The notes under the pieces: model-generated
Told to the model about the DNA's origin: nothing
The model's input: only the letters and a program-made list of their open reading frames with translations
Database searches by the model: none
Position numbers and translations under genes: made by a program
Shown here: positions 10,166-21,036 of the stretch, piece after piece
How the letters are laid out: each line of letters opens with the position of its first letter
Numbering within the stretch: position 1 is the first letter of the stretch
NCBI GenBank assembly: GCA_963281255.1
Contig: OY725497.1
Span: 2,170,001 to 2,234,000, forward strand
Source: Aphrocallistes beatrix
Taxonomy: Eukaryota; Porifera; Hexactinellida; Sceptrulophora; Aphrocallistidae
Length of the DNA stretch: 64,000 nucleotides
Reading direction: 5' to 3'

Positions 10166-10616
10166 TTTTTCTTACTGTTTGAACGTGTAAAGAAATAGTA
10201 AGAAAAAAACGGTTTCGACTGTAGTAATAATTTGTTAATAAATGACGGCCTCCTCCTCCTCCTCTAATAGCCATCCCTATGTTCCTCTCCACGCAAAATA
10301 GGTCTACAAAGCGGTGGGATGTATTCAATTGTGATTGGATGGTCTTACTGTTGAAATATTGCGCTTGTGATAAATTCGAGGAAGGTCAATTGCAATATTG
10401 GATGTATTTTGCAGTTAGATTGTGTGCGTGCAATTTAATGACTGTAGCAGCTAAATATTGACCAAGGAATATATTTACACTTTCAATTCTAGGCAGATGC
10501 TTGAAGTATTTGATATTGTTCAGTATTTCTCAAATTCATATCTAAAGTTAAATAAATAGTAAAGACAAGATAATTGGGTCAAGACGAAATAAGAATTAAA
10601 CATTCCTTTTCTTGGA
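10166..10616. other. Unassigned sequence
   Basis: It holds a short CCTCCTCCTCCTCCTC tract at 10250 and nothing else recognisable. Short open frames on both strands lack family features. Confidence 0.5.
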
Positions 10617-10931
10617 TTTGTTAATCATTGATGATTTTATTTACATACGATAGATTTTAAATTCAAAGTTATTGATTCAATATACTTTTGTTGTACTCGA
10701 TTTTATAAAGATTCGTAACTCTGCCATTTGTTTGGTATCTCGTCATATCAAACTCTAAAATACCTAAACTAAATATAGATTTCCTACCGCTCCATTAACT
10801 GAATGGAATTTAAATAACAAGATTTCTCAAACGAACGAATACCATAAAGTAGGAGTATTCCTTTTGTCTAATCTCTCTGGAAAAAACAAATAGTTGCTAT
10901 AAATGTTAGAGATGTACGATGATGTGTGTGG

Positions 10932-11219
10932 TCACGTAATGCAAGAAGTTGTTTGTAAAATTATTAATCGATTCTTATTATGACACCGGAATGTTTTGTG
11001 GCATTTTGAGTTACAGGTTTTTTGCGATTTGCATTTCCATCTGTTTGAATTGCATCCTAATGTGCGATTGCATTGTAGCTTGTTCCAAGGATTTCTAGAA
11101 TACACGGACGGGAAACTCACAAAGTGTTGAAAAAAAACTACAGACTGATTTTTCATTATTTCCTTCATTTCAGCCTTAACGATTTTTTTAGATTGTTTGG
11201 AATGAATAAGGAAACCCAA
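10932..11219 (-). pseudogene. Antisense copy of CXC-type Cys-rich transposase end
   Basis: On the minus strand the frame holds WNKLQCNRTLGCNSNRWKCK and then TCNSKCHKTFRCHNKN. This is the same Cys-rich CXC (tesmin/TSO1-like) pattern found on the plus strand at 13255-13400, here in the left inverted arm. Two positions occupied by Cys in the other copy are Arg and Trp here. It is probably a duplicated transposase 3' end created when the element acquired its inverted arms, not a separate gene. Confidence 0.6.
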
Positions 11220-11270
11220 TCTTGATTTATTTTACTTGTTTGCCTGTTAGAGTTCTTTTATGCCTTAGGA

Positions 11271-11905
11271 TGGGGCGGAAATGTACCTTTAATAATGGAG
11301 AAAGCTGTAAGTCTGGTTACGATACCAATCCAGAAAAGGTAAAAATTCCCGAAAGATTTCGTTGAGCGCAAGCGGTGGGTAGACCGCCTTCCGAATAAGC
11401 TAATATCCGAAATCACCCCGAATATTGGTACGTATATGCATAAAATATTGGCCTACTGGGTATCGGATAGTAAAAGTACAAGTTTCGAATTGCAAGCCAA
11501 CTGACCCACCATTCATATTTGATCTACCGAATTCCCTAACACCACAAAGCTCTAAAACTATTGTGCGGGAGATTGACAAACGTTGAGTATCGTCTGAAAC
11601 ACGTCAAAAAGACATCAGAACGACTAAATCTAAAGAAAGATACTATCTCTTGCTGGAATAATCTCGTGAAATACCGTCGATCTCTACCCGTAGCCTTTCA
11701 AGATTTGAAGGATTCCATAAGGTTGGTAAAACTGGATGACTCACTTGTTTCTGTCAATACTCACTTGTCATTTCTGATGATCTTCAACTTAGTGCTAATA
11801 AAGGGTTTTAAAAAAATCTTGTTTGCCATCTCCTTAACTTGGTGCTCCTGCATTTGTAGCTCGATTACTTCCAGTAATGAATTTAACAGCGCAATTTCTG
11901 TTTGA
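11271..11905 (+). pseudogene. P-like transposase N-terminal part with THAP domain
   Basis: ATG at 11271 opens MGRKCTFNNGESCKSGYD and continues to KIP. After a one-base shift the next frame reads ERKRWVDRLPNKLISEI, completing the basic half of a THAP C2CH zinc finger (RxxW...). Further frameshifts and stops follow (PPFIFDLPNSL; IVREIDKR), then a weakly conserved helical region to about 11900. THAP domains of P-element transposases bind the transposon ends. The several breaks show this copy is dead. The plus-strand RNase H-like part follows at 11877-12967. Confidence 0.65.
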
Positions 11906-12967
11906 ACAATTGCAGATTCTTATTAATATCATCCATGGATCTGGTGGTGTAGTGTTCTCCGTGATGACTGATAATTTAAGTGTCAATCAAAAAACATTCA
12001 GATTGTATTACGATTGGTACGTTAGTTCAGATATTACTCCCATAGATCACCCTAATCCAAACTCTTCCTTTCCTTCCCTATTTTACTCTACGACCCAATC
12101 CATTTGATTATAAATATTTGGAATAATTGGTTAACAGAAAAAACGAAAACGATAGAATTCAAAGATCCAAGTTCAGACGCAGCAGTTCAAACTAAATGGA
12201 AAGATTTAATATCTATACACCAAGCTAAACATGTAAATATTATAAAACAACTCAATTAAATCACCAGACTTTATATCCAAGCAATTTTGACAAAAAAAGT
12301 GCAAATTAGTTTTCAATGTTTTAATGATAATACAGTGGCCCGTTTACGAGAGCAGCAAAATAATGACACAGCTGCATTCGTCAGACAAGTTACGCGACTC
12401 ATCAATATTACAAATGTTAAATCTCCCCATACTGGAACACGACTTAATGATGACGACCGACGACCAATTACGGATCCTGAAGACCCTCGGTTAACTTTCA
12501 TACTTCAAATGGCAACCAATTTTAAGGAAATGGACAACGGTCTGAGTGGTAAACGGATCCGTTGTTTGACGAGTGATGCAAATTCATTACATCGTTCATT
12601 GAACGGCCTAGTTGAGGTTACTAGGCAATTCCTATCTTTAGGTATGGCATACGTGATTCCTGGCAAACTACAATCTGATCGTTTGGAAGCCGAGTTCGGT
12701 ATATACCGCCAATCGAGTGGAGGTAATTAATATCAGTAGAGCAAGTGCTCAGTAGTTCGAGTCAAACTGTTCTTGGATATTGCAACAACGAACATCGACC
12801 AAGTTGACGACTGTTGCAAAGAGAATTTGAATGAAGATGATATCGAATTAACTGAAAACTGTTTTGAGGAATCCTCCAATCTTAACAATTCTGAACGCTC
12901 GACGTTATACTACATTTGTGGGTATATTACACGTAAAGAAACTTCCTGTGACAGTTCTAGACTATGA
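11877..12967 (+). pseudogene. P-element/THAP9-type transposase, central and C-terminal region
   Basis: Three adjacent plus-strand frames, 11877-12107, 12287-12730 and 12773-12967, cover the region. The clearest diagnostic stretch is at the end of the second: GLVEVTRQFLSLG, then IPGKLQSDRLEAEFGIYRQS and SGGN. This is the P-element/THAP9 signature near the end of the catalytic domain. The third frame ends YYICGYITRKE, also typical of these proteins. Stops and frame changes separate the pieces. The family catalyses cut-and-paste transposition with an RNase H-like fold; GTP use is known for the Drosophila P element. Confidence 0.75.
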
Positions 12968-13194
12968 GTGAAGTTATTTAACATATATATGGAGCGATTA
13001 GCATGGAATAAATCGTATCTACAAGCAAAATAATGAAGATAAATTTGCTTGTTCGCTCTTTCTTTAGGGTGGTTTCAGCTTTACACGGTCATAAAGGTAA
13101 AAAATATCAGGAGTTACTCTCCTGTTAAAATCTACCCAATTTTACAAAAATGAGTCGTTAAGGTTGAAATAAAGGAATAAATGAAATTTTAAAC

Positions 13195-13400
13195 ATCAGC
13201 TTCTAGTTTTTTTTCCAACACTTTGCGAGTTTCCCGTCCGTGTATTCTATAAAAGTCCTTGGAACAAGCTACAGTGCAATTGTACATCAGGATGCAATTC
13301 AAAAAGATGTAAATGCAGACGTTCGCGCAAAACCTGTAACTCAAAATGCCACAAAACACTTGGGTTTCATAACAAGAAAATCGAAAATAGTTTGACAAAA
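13195..13400 (+). pseudogene. CXC-type Cys-rich end of P-like transposase
   Basis: The plus-strand frame reads WNKLQCNCTSGCNSKRCKC and then TCNSKCHKTLGFHNKK. The CxCxxxGCxxxxCxC...CxxxCH spacing matches tesmin/TSO1-like CXC zinc-binding repeats, often predicted at the ends of invertebrate transposase-like proteins. It lies in the right inverted arm. The last expected Cys is replaced (LGFHNK here against FRCHNK in the left arm). A role in DNA binding is inferred from the domain type. Confidence 0.6.
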
Positions 13401-13505
13401 AACTTGCATTACGTGAGCAACAAATCTATTTGCTGTTTAGAGAGAGGATTAGACAAAAGAAATGCGCCCCTACTTTCTGGTATTCGTTCGTTTAAGAAAT
13501 CTTAT

Positions 13506-13791
13506 TACAGTAAACCCTCGATAGTCCGAACCTCGCCAATCAGTACCCTCGTTACTCCGAACACCCGAAAAATATTATTATTCTCCGTGCTTTGAATAAA
13601 AGTTATAAACTTAAATCTATCAATAAGATTGAAAAACTCGTTAAGTAAGCAATCAGGGCGAAATAATAGCCTTAATATTCTAATAATACAAATTTATTAC
13701 AATTAATGCCTTTTATTAGTGTTATTTCACTAATTGGAACAAATTCACTAATCTGAACGAGAGCTGTCGAGATTAGCGAGGATGTACTGTA
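13506..13791. mobile_element. Pogo/Tigger-like MITE in the right arm of element 3
   Basis: The ends TACAGTAAACCCTCGATAGT and TAGCGAGGATGTACTGTA are inverted. The left arm of the host element keeps the uninterrupted sequence (GGAATTTAAATAACAAGATT), showing insertion at TA. The same family occurs at 28785-29118. Confidence 0.85.
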
Positions 13792-14075
13792 TTTAAATTC
13801 CATTCAGTTAATGGAGCGGTAGGAAATATATATTTAGTCTAGGTATTTTAGAGTTTGATATGACGAGATACCAAACAAATGGCAGAGTTACGAATCTTTA
13901 TAAAATCGAGTACAGCAAAAGTATATTGAATCGATAACTTTGAATTTAAAATCTATCGTATGTAAATAAAATCATCAATGATTAACATTATGACTAAATA
14001 CAGTCTAATTATGAGAAATATGTAAAGGTTTGTAAGATATTCCTATGATTACTAATCGTGGTATAATGTACATAC

Positions 14076-15165
14076 TTAGGGCATTCAATTAGTTCGTAAC
14101 CCTTGCTTTTACTCATATTGTTTAACCACAATTCTCCCCTATTTGCTTTCAATTATATAGCTTATATATTCTTCTAGTAGGAACAATTTAGTTTGATAGA
14201 ATCGATTGATTAATTTCCAAGTTACGCTTTCCTAAAGATTGACTATAGTAACCACAGAAGAATTTATGGCTTCTAAATGGAGCGAAATTTTACTTGAGCA
14301 GAGAGCCTACATCAAAATTCGCTCATTACTCAGCGATACTCCAAGGAATATCCACCAAGATTTGGTTACCGTATTTGGGGAAGAGGCCTGTTCGGAATCG
14401 ACGGTTAAGAAGTGGAGTCTTCGTTTTCGTGGAGGTAGGGAGTCGATAGAAGATGACCCTCGGATGGGACAACCCGTTACTGCTACTACCTCCAACAATA
14501 TTGCTCTTGTACGAGTAGCTGAAATGTGTGATTCTGATTCGCATATTACAGTCGAACAGTTAGCTGGCACCCTGGACTTGTCAACGGGAAGTGTTCATAC
14601 TATTCTGACAAAGCATCTTGGTATGTCAAAGATTTGTTCACGTTGGGTGCCACATTTCTTAACACAGGCTCAAAAGGAGAACCGATTGAGAATGGCCAAA
14701 AACTTGCTTGAAAAATATGAGCATTGCGATGAGAGGCGATTATCTGAAATATGTACCGGGGATGAAACCTGGATAAGATATTCAGAACCTCCACGCAAGC
14801 AACAGAATAGGGTATGGGTGGCAAAAGGGAGCGCTCCCCCAGGATTACCGAGTCCCGATCGCTGGGCCCCCAAGGTTATGTACACGATTTTTTTTGATGC
14901 GTATGGTCCAGTGTGACAAATCTGTGCCCCAAAGGGGCAAACAATTACTGACAACTTCTACGCGACAATAGTTCTTCCTAAGATCCAAAAACATTATTTT
15001 AAGCGTCGATCAGCCACCGGACTCAAAGGAATCAAACTTTTGCACGATAATGCCAGACCACACAAATCTAAGCAGGTGAAGGAAACAATTGCTTCTCTTG
15101 AGGAGTTAGAACATCCACCATATAGTCCTGACCTAGCACCCTGCGACTTTTGGCTCTTCGATGGG
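14076..15165 (+). mobile_element. Mariner element, 3'-truncated
   Basis: The putative 5' terminus TTAGGGCATTCAATTAGTTC lies about 160 bp before the transposase ATG and resembles the ends of the foldback at 56215-56966. The element ends abruptly where Mutator-type coding begins. No right terminus was seen. Confidence 0.75.
14284..15165 (+). pseudogene. Mariner transposase, one stop, truncated
   Basis: The coding frame, open from ATG 14239, contains the paired helix-turn-helix half (AYIKIRSLLSDTP; ACSESTVKKW; LDLSTGSVHTIL). It then has the DD34D catalytic core: first D in CTGDETW, second in LLHDNARPHKS, third in YSPDLAPCDFW. One in-frame TGA follows FDAYGPV at 14914. The rest reads through in the same frame to FWLF, where homology ends at 15165. 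Mariner transposase excises and reinserts DNA at TA. This copy lacks its last residues and has a nonsense codon, so it is inactive. Otherwise it is well preserved, implying recent activity of the family. The ATG at 14239 or the one at 14266 (MASKW) could be the original start. Confidence 0.92.
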
Positions 15166-15740
15166 CTCAAAAGACAGAGGCCATTATTCGAATCAAGGGT
15201 TCGCGGCTGCAATTGAGGTATATAGCGGTAAGGTATTAGACTACGTCCTCTATGAACGCGTGAGCAGCAAATGTCTCAAATGGACTGAAGAGAGGAAGAA
15301 AGACGATCCAGATGAGTATAACGAATACTGGAAGAAACATTCCGGCGAGTATCCGGCAAATTATTCCGGCAAATTATTCCGGGACAAGCCAAGGAATGGA
15401 ATCTTCAGCTGCACTTGAAATTTGGGCTAGATCTGTCACCAAACATTCTCTTACTTATACTACATATGTAGGCGATGGAGACTCAAGCTCTTTTAAGCGG
15501 TTACGAGAAAGCGATCCGTACAAAGGCTTAGAAAATCTACGAAAGGAGGAGTGCATCAGGCATGCACAAGGGAGGTTAAAAAAGGCATTGAGGAAGAAAA
15601 CTACGAAAACGTTAACATCCAAACCAATACCTCCTTCAAAGGTTCAGAGGATTGGCCATCTTTACGCACTTGTTATCGTTCAGAACAGAAGGAAAACAGC
15701 GATAGACATTCAAAAGGCTCTCTATACACTCCTTACTATT
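15157..15740 (+). pseudogene. Mutator-type transposase-domain fragment
   Basis: A reading of KDRGHYSNQGFAAAIEVYSG, then KVLDYVLYERVSSKCLKW and EYNEYWKKHSGE, matches the Mutator-like transposase domain found in many invertebrate repeats (DGxWxKRGHxSNxG...GKVLDY). A 13-bp tandem duplication of GCAAATTATTCCG near 15355-15382 shifts the frame. The next frame continues ESSAALEIWARSV, then VGDGDSSSFKRLRESDPYKG and RKEECIRHAQGRLKKAL, all family motifs. The N-terminus is missing because the fragment starts at the mariner junction. The 3' end runs into a Helitron-like copy. Confidence 0.75.
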
Positions 15741-15767
15741 AAAACTCGATTATTGTTTGTTTGTTTG

Positions 15768-15798
<31 letters not shown>

Positions 15799-16293
15799 CT
15801 GTAACGAATTGATTGAAGAAACTGCCAGGCGTAGAAAGCTGATTTTTGGCATGTGGGAGTCTTTTGGAAATGGCTCCAGTAAGTTCTGAGCTCAGACGAA
15901 AATGTCGACTCATCATGAAATTATGACGTCATTGTCACATTTTTAAAAGTTAAGCAACACAGTTATTCGGGCATAACTCAGCCATTATAGGAGATAGAAG
16001 GCTGGAATTTTAATAGAATCTGTATACTAACACGTCTCACATATGATGTAGCTATCATCAAAAAATGATGACTCATCACTTTGCTATGACGTCATCATTA
16101 CTCATCAAAATTTTAAAAATTGACAAATTTGGTGATTTTTCGAGTGATATCGATTTTAAAACTAAGATGGACATATTTAGAGATGATATATCCTGTTTAA
16201 TTAACCAATGTCACCTCCAGGCGACCGAAGGGAGCCTCCGGCGGACACGAAGTGTCCGCCAGCCGCGCAGCGCAAGCAAGCGAAGCGCGCTTG
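15729..16293 (+). mobile_element. Helitron-like copy B
   Basis: A TCCTTACTATTAAAACTCGA start (Helitrons typically begin TC with TACTA nearby) leads through a GTTT/TA microsatellite to CTGTAACGAATTGATTGAAG, then the family body. The 3' end has hairpins (GCGGACACGAAGTGTCCGC) and a GC-rich palindrome ending GCGCGCTTG before a T. It lacks terminal inverted repeats and a target duplication, as Helitrons do. It has no Rep/helicase coding, so it is non-autonomous. Confidence 0.72.
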
Positions 16294-17369
16294 TATACAT
16301 TAATTCGGAAAACAATGCATCAAATTATTGGTGTTTTTTTTTAATATAAACATAATCCTTTTTATTAATACGTATATACTATATGATAAAATTAAAATAT
16401 CTACATACAATTGAAGATACAATTGCTTGGAAGTACTCCGCTTATTGGAACAAACTGAGCTAATTGGATAAAATTTATCACAATCAAGATACGATTCAAT
16501 TCCAATTTTATCAGGAGAAATTATAATGAATTAGGTCAATTCGGGTAAATGGTGTCTAAATTTTGACTACAAAAATTGTAGTAACTGTGGAGGAGTACCT
16601 AAGGATTGAAGCTTGCTAGGGCACTGGTAAATTATTTCTGTGTGAAATTGAGTGCTTTCTTTGATCAAGGACTTGTGCAATGATGAAATAAGTTATGCGA
16701 AGAATATTTTTAAATAAAAACATTATATGAGAGAGTAAATGTATCCTGCCTTGTATTTGCAACTAAAATAATAATTTGGAAAATTATCAAATGGAATAGC
16801 AACATTAAAATTTATGTAGAGGTACTTCACATTCCTCCTCACCCATTTCGGTAGCGTTACCTTTTTCCAACGGCCTTCCGAGGGCTTTTTAATATACAGT
16901 TAAATCCTCGAAATTCGACAACATTTCGAGTAACCACTTCCAGGATTTTCGGGATCGGAAAGAAGTCTGCTCTTTACAAGTTCAAAGAGGAATCCATCTT
17001 AAAAACCTGATGCATTCAGTACCAAACCAAAACCCAGTACGTAGTGATAGAAAGCACTGGTTATAAAGTCATGATCGCGTTGTTCAATGCAAAACCTGGG
17101 GATAGTCTTCGCGACTTGAGATACACTATCCTCTGCAAGAAAGTTAGTGCAGCTAAAAGCTTCGCTATACCCGAAATACTGTCACCTACAGCCTCCACCA
17201 CGAATTTCACTCTCTGAGGTGCTATTTCCAGGTGATGATGTGGATGGGCACGGCTGATCGTATGGAGGTCACCGAATGGGGATGCAACTGCCAAGATAAC
17301 AGCCTAATTGCAGTCATGTTGGACAGTAACCCTGCATCCAGATGGTATCTACGTATAGTAAGGATATAC
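16294..17369. other. Unassigned AT-rich sequence
   Basis: No gene was recognised. The block around 16575-16665 (GATTGAAGCTTGCTAGGGCA, then GGTAAATTATTTCTGTGTGA) recurs at 35370-35425, so part of this is dispersed repeat. Minus-strand frames at 17061-17294 show no family features. Confidence 0.5.
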
Positions 17370-17785
17370 CTGTAACGAATTGATTGAAGAAACTACCAGT
17401 CAGAAAGCTGATTTTGGCATGTAAGAGTCTTTCGGCTATGGCTCCACTAAGTTCTGAGCTCAGAGCAAAATGTCGACTCATCATGGAATTATGACGCTGA
17501 AACTTTAATAGAATCTGTAGACTAACATACCTCACATATTATACAACTATCATAAAAAATGATAACTCATCACTTTGTTATGACGTCATCATTACTCATC
17601 AAAATTTAAAAAATTGATAATTTTGGTGATTTTTCGTGCGATATCGATTATAACAGTAGGGCAGGCGTATTTAGAGATGTTATTTCCCTTATAATTAATC
17701 GATGTGACCCCAGGCGCCCAAAGGGCGCCTCCGGCGGACACAAATGTCCGCCAGCCGCGCAGCGCAAGCAAGCGAAGCGCGCTTG
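17370..17785 (+). mobile_element. Helitron-like copy C
   Basis: It runs from CTGTAACGAATTGATTGAAG to GCGCGCTTG followed by T, with an internal deletion relative to copies B and G. Hairpins GGCGCCCAAAGGGCGCC-type and GCGGACACAAATGTCCGC are visible near the 3' end. Confidence 0.75.
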
Positions 17786-17965
17786 TGTTGAAAAAATTGA
17801 AGGATTTTACTATGTATACGGGTATTCATTTCATACTCCTGTGGTATATTTATACTAAGCAAACGGTGTGTCTGGAAAATATTGACACTAAACTTTAACT
17901 TTACGTATAGTGAAATCTATGCTTGGGAAGAGTATTGTAATTTCAAGATGACTTCATTTAGGTAT

Positions 17966-19020
17966 TTTCATCCTACACCAACCGGACAAAAGTATTTCAA
18001 CACTTGATCATTTCCCATACACAATAATAAGTCGGAAATTTTTCATGAAGGGCAATACGTTAAAATTCAAAGAGATACTAAAAATCTGATTCCAGAATCT
18101 ACACATTCGAATTAGTCATAGTTGAACTGTCACGAGAAAAATGGTCCGGGGCCAAAATTGGTCCGGGTTAAATTTTGGGTCATTAATTGCGTACACTAAA
18201 GTAGTCCACTCCTCATAGGATGTAATGACATTACAATCACTCTAGGGGGTCTCTACTAATAGGGATACTATTCAATACTTGCCAACTGCCCGTTTATGAC
18301 TGGACGTCCCGATTTTTGCATTCTTCTGTTGAGCGAATTTTCATGAATGTCCGCTTGTATATGATGTTATATTCTGTCCACTTTTCTGATTCTATAAGTA
18401 TGTAGAAGTTCTACTATTGTGTCCCGCCATTTCCCTTCAACGCTGCGCCCGCTTTGATCATGACTCAAGTTGGCATTATTCATGTTAAAAAAATGTCTGT
18501 CGGTAGACCGCTAGTGTGGATGACTTGGCATGTGAGATATGAATATTGTAATACATCGGGACTACTAAATTTTTGAAAACTCAAATTTCCCAGCGTACGG
18601 AGATACATACATACATATGGACTGATGTGGTACACCGTCTTTGCTATAGGGTTTCTCTCTGCAGAAACTGCACTAAAAATGGTCCCCCGGACTAATTTTG
18701 GCAGCCAAAACTGGTCCGGGGGGACCAAATTTAGCCAGGAGGGACCAATTTTGGCCTGACAGAACATAACTAATAAATTACTCAACTCAATGAACAATCA
18801 TCAGTCTGAGCCACCATAGGTAATTCATTGCCATCATGTATAGTGGTCAAAATGGGTGTATGTGGAATAAAGTAGCACTTATTGATAATTACATAAAGTT
18901 AGGAATGAATGATTAATCAGAAAAATTAACCTGTGACTAATTTGAATGCGTATTATCCGAATCTGGAATCCGATTAGCTGTATCCCGTACCATTTAGAAG
19001 TAACCCTCTCAAATAGATTG
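17966..19020. mobile_element. Nested MITE of the CGGACAAAAGTATTTC family
   Basis: The left part CCGGACAAAAGTATTTCAAC through the right part around 18780-19020 corresponds, reverse-complemented, to the MITE at 44141-44593. It is split by the element at 18137-18752. Confidence 0.65.
18137..18752. mobile_element. Innermost insertion with GGTCCGG/CCAAAATTGGTCC ends
   Basis: GGTCCGGGGCCAAAATTGGT at the left and GACCAATTTTGGCC at the right are inverted, with more GGTCC/GGACC units at both ends. The flanks join cleanly into the surrounding MITE. It has no recognisable coding. Confidence 0.6.
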
Positions 19021-19211
19021 CAATACTGTGGTAGACAGTTATAGGGTTTTTTTATTCTACAAAAAATGGGTTACCATTCCAGGAAAGATGCGGACTAACC
19101 GCAAGGCATGATAGTGTGAAAATAGTGTATATATGTATGGGATGGAATACCCTAATGAAGTCATCTTGAATTTATAATACTCTTCGTGCCAATAATTTCC
19201 GGACACACTGT

Positions 19212-20734
19212 AGTAAGGATAACATTTACCTCATTAATCAAATATAAATAATTCTTTGCTAGTTAGAGAATGATTCTAACATGTCGAGTTAGGTTATAAT
19301 CCCTTTTAGTCAATAAAATAAAGTCGATTGAACTGATTAAATTACTGGATTCTGATTGACTAATACAATTTGACACCAAAGCTTGTATTATAGGAGCTGC
19401 CTTTTTCAGGATGGACGGTGTAGGGCGTCCGTGTGATCCATATTTTATGATTGAAATGATATATCAACAGTGCATATAATAATGCACTGCATCATGTAGA
19501 TTTCTAAAATTAATATTCTTTAATTGATCAAAATAATAATTGAGTTTTGTATCGCTCTAGTGAGTCCGGCACATTTTGGTGGTACATGATTGATATGTAA
19601 ACCTATATTTATTCTTTATTTAGAGAATAAATAAACTCAGTCATTAGAAAAACAAATATGTAGTATAAGATCCATTATAAGAACTCTTCTCTATCAAACG
19701 CACACAATTTCTAATTTCAATTAACTATGGATTGTTACCAGGTTACTAATTTTCAAAGTTGCCAAGTATTAGTTCTCATATCTATGGAAAATCATACCAC
19801 GGTAACCCCATTCAATTTAGATTGTAGGTAAGCAACTTTGATTATACTGTACACTTCTAGGTGTAAGGCAAGGGATGCGTATAATATTAATAATTATAAT
19901 AAATAATAAAGAGCTTTTGAAAATCATGCAGTGATGTGTTGAGAAGCTCTATAGTTAATTCGTCATTCATTCATTTAAAATTACTCAGCTTTGATACTGT
20001 CAACTCGATTCTTTATTTCAATGTAAATACAGTACGTATGTCAGATAAATATTTTCACAAGTAGGATTAGCATATTCTTGGTTTGAAGCAATACTGATTG
20101 ATAGGCTAAAATATTTACAATGCCAGAGTTGGAACAGCGCAAACATATAAAAATTCGATATTAGAAAAAAACACAGTAAAGGAGATCAGCTCAATAGCAT
20201 GTATGTAAAAAAGAGAGAACAGTTTACGATATTATTTTCAGTTATTCAGAGAAATTTTTTGAGAAATTTCTCCACCACCAGAACTCAAATATTAAGAAAT
20301 TTGTTGTGAAGTCAGTATCTGTCAATCCAGCTACATGAAGTGCTGGGCTTCAATGCCTACGAGATGCCAACTCTTTATCGATAGTAGTGGTTCAAAGATA
20401 AATTATTGATCTTTTCTATATCTTTTCTATTACTTCGATGAAAAACATTAGCTTGCGTTACTATTATCAAACTCTTATTTAATTAATTTAAAAAAATAAA
20501 AAATTATCTGACACACTGTATAACCATGTGCAACTTAACACATCGGTGGCTATTGACTATAATTGGCACTTAAGATCGTGATGAGTGACACAAAGTTGAT
20601 AATGTCACACCTAACAATAATTATTCAGGTTAAAAGATTCAAAACTGAGAAATTTCAATAAAATATACATCGTAACACATAACATTTTAGCTTTGATTCT
20701 TCTCAAAATAAAGTGAATTAATATATTTCAAAGA
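19212..20734. other. Unassigned AT-rich sequence
   Basis: No open frame of note, terminal repeat or RNA-like structure was recognised. Confidence 0.5.
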
Positions 20735-20934
20735 TGGTACAATTCTCATTAAAAATGCTGACTCATCAGTCTGTTATGAGGTTATCATTACGCAACCAAA
20801 AATTGAAAAATTTGGTGATTTTTCGAGTGATGTGCTATCTTTAACCAGTGTGAGCCTAGGCACCTCAAGGGTGCGTCTGGCAAACACAAAGTGTCTGACA
20901 GCGCCCCGCAGCGCAAGCAAGCGAAGCGCGCTTG
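20735..20934 (+). mobile_element. Helitron-like copy D (3' fragment)
   Basis: It has body remnants (ATGCTGACTCATCA, GATTTTTCGAGTGAT) and a degenerated GC-rich 3' end with CAAACACAAAGTGTCTGACA and GCGAAGCGCGCTTG before T. It is 5'-truncated. Confidence 0.75.
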
Positions 20935-21036
20935 TGTTTCATAAGTTCAAATGCAAGCCCTCAAGTTCTGAACGTCAAATGGGTTGCTACGTTTTAGGCA
21001 TTATACGCATTGGAATTAATAACAAAAAGCTAGTTT

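Larger units (their letters stand above)
10617..13987 (+). mobile_element. P-like (THAP) transposon 3 with long inverted arms
   Basis: Two inverted arms, about 10617-11190 and 13195-13987, carry the same sequence in opposite orientation (outer end GTTAATCATTGATGATTTTA). Between them on the plus strand are a THAP domain, a spacer and a P-element-type transposase segment. A Cys-rich CXC segment lies in each arm. The right arm contains a 286-bp MITE that the left arm lacks. No target duplication was identified, so the exact ends are uncertain. Confidence 0.75.
17862..19211. mobile_element. MITE with CGGTGTGTCTGG ends, carrying nested insertions
   Basis: The left end ACGGTGTGTCTGGAAAATAT and right end ATAATTTCCGGACACACTGT are inverted. 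About 100 bp of each arm pairs, including GAAGAGTATTGTAATTTCAA. A second MITE (about 17966-19020) interrupts the middle and is itself interrupted (18137-18752). Confidence 0.75.

Noticed and set aside
15774..15800. YIYIYI-type peptides from TA repeats (also 45500-45540)
   Set aside because: They are microsatellite translation.
16065..16349. Plus-strand ORFs ending RSASKRSALV at several places (also 17704, 20832, 45946)
   Set aside because: They translate the shared GC-rich Helitron-like terminus; frames differ upstream and no conserved protein is implied.
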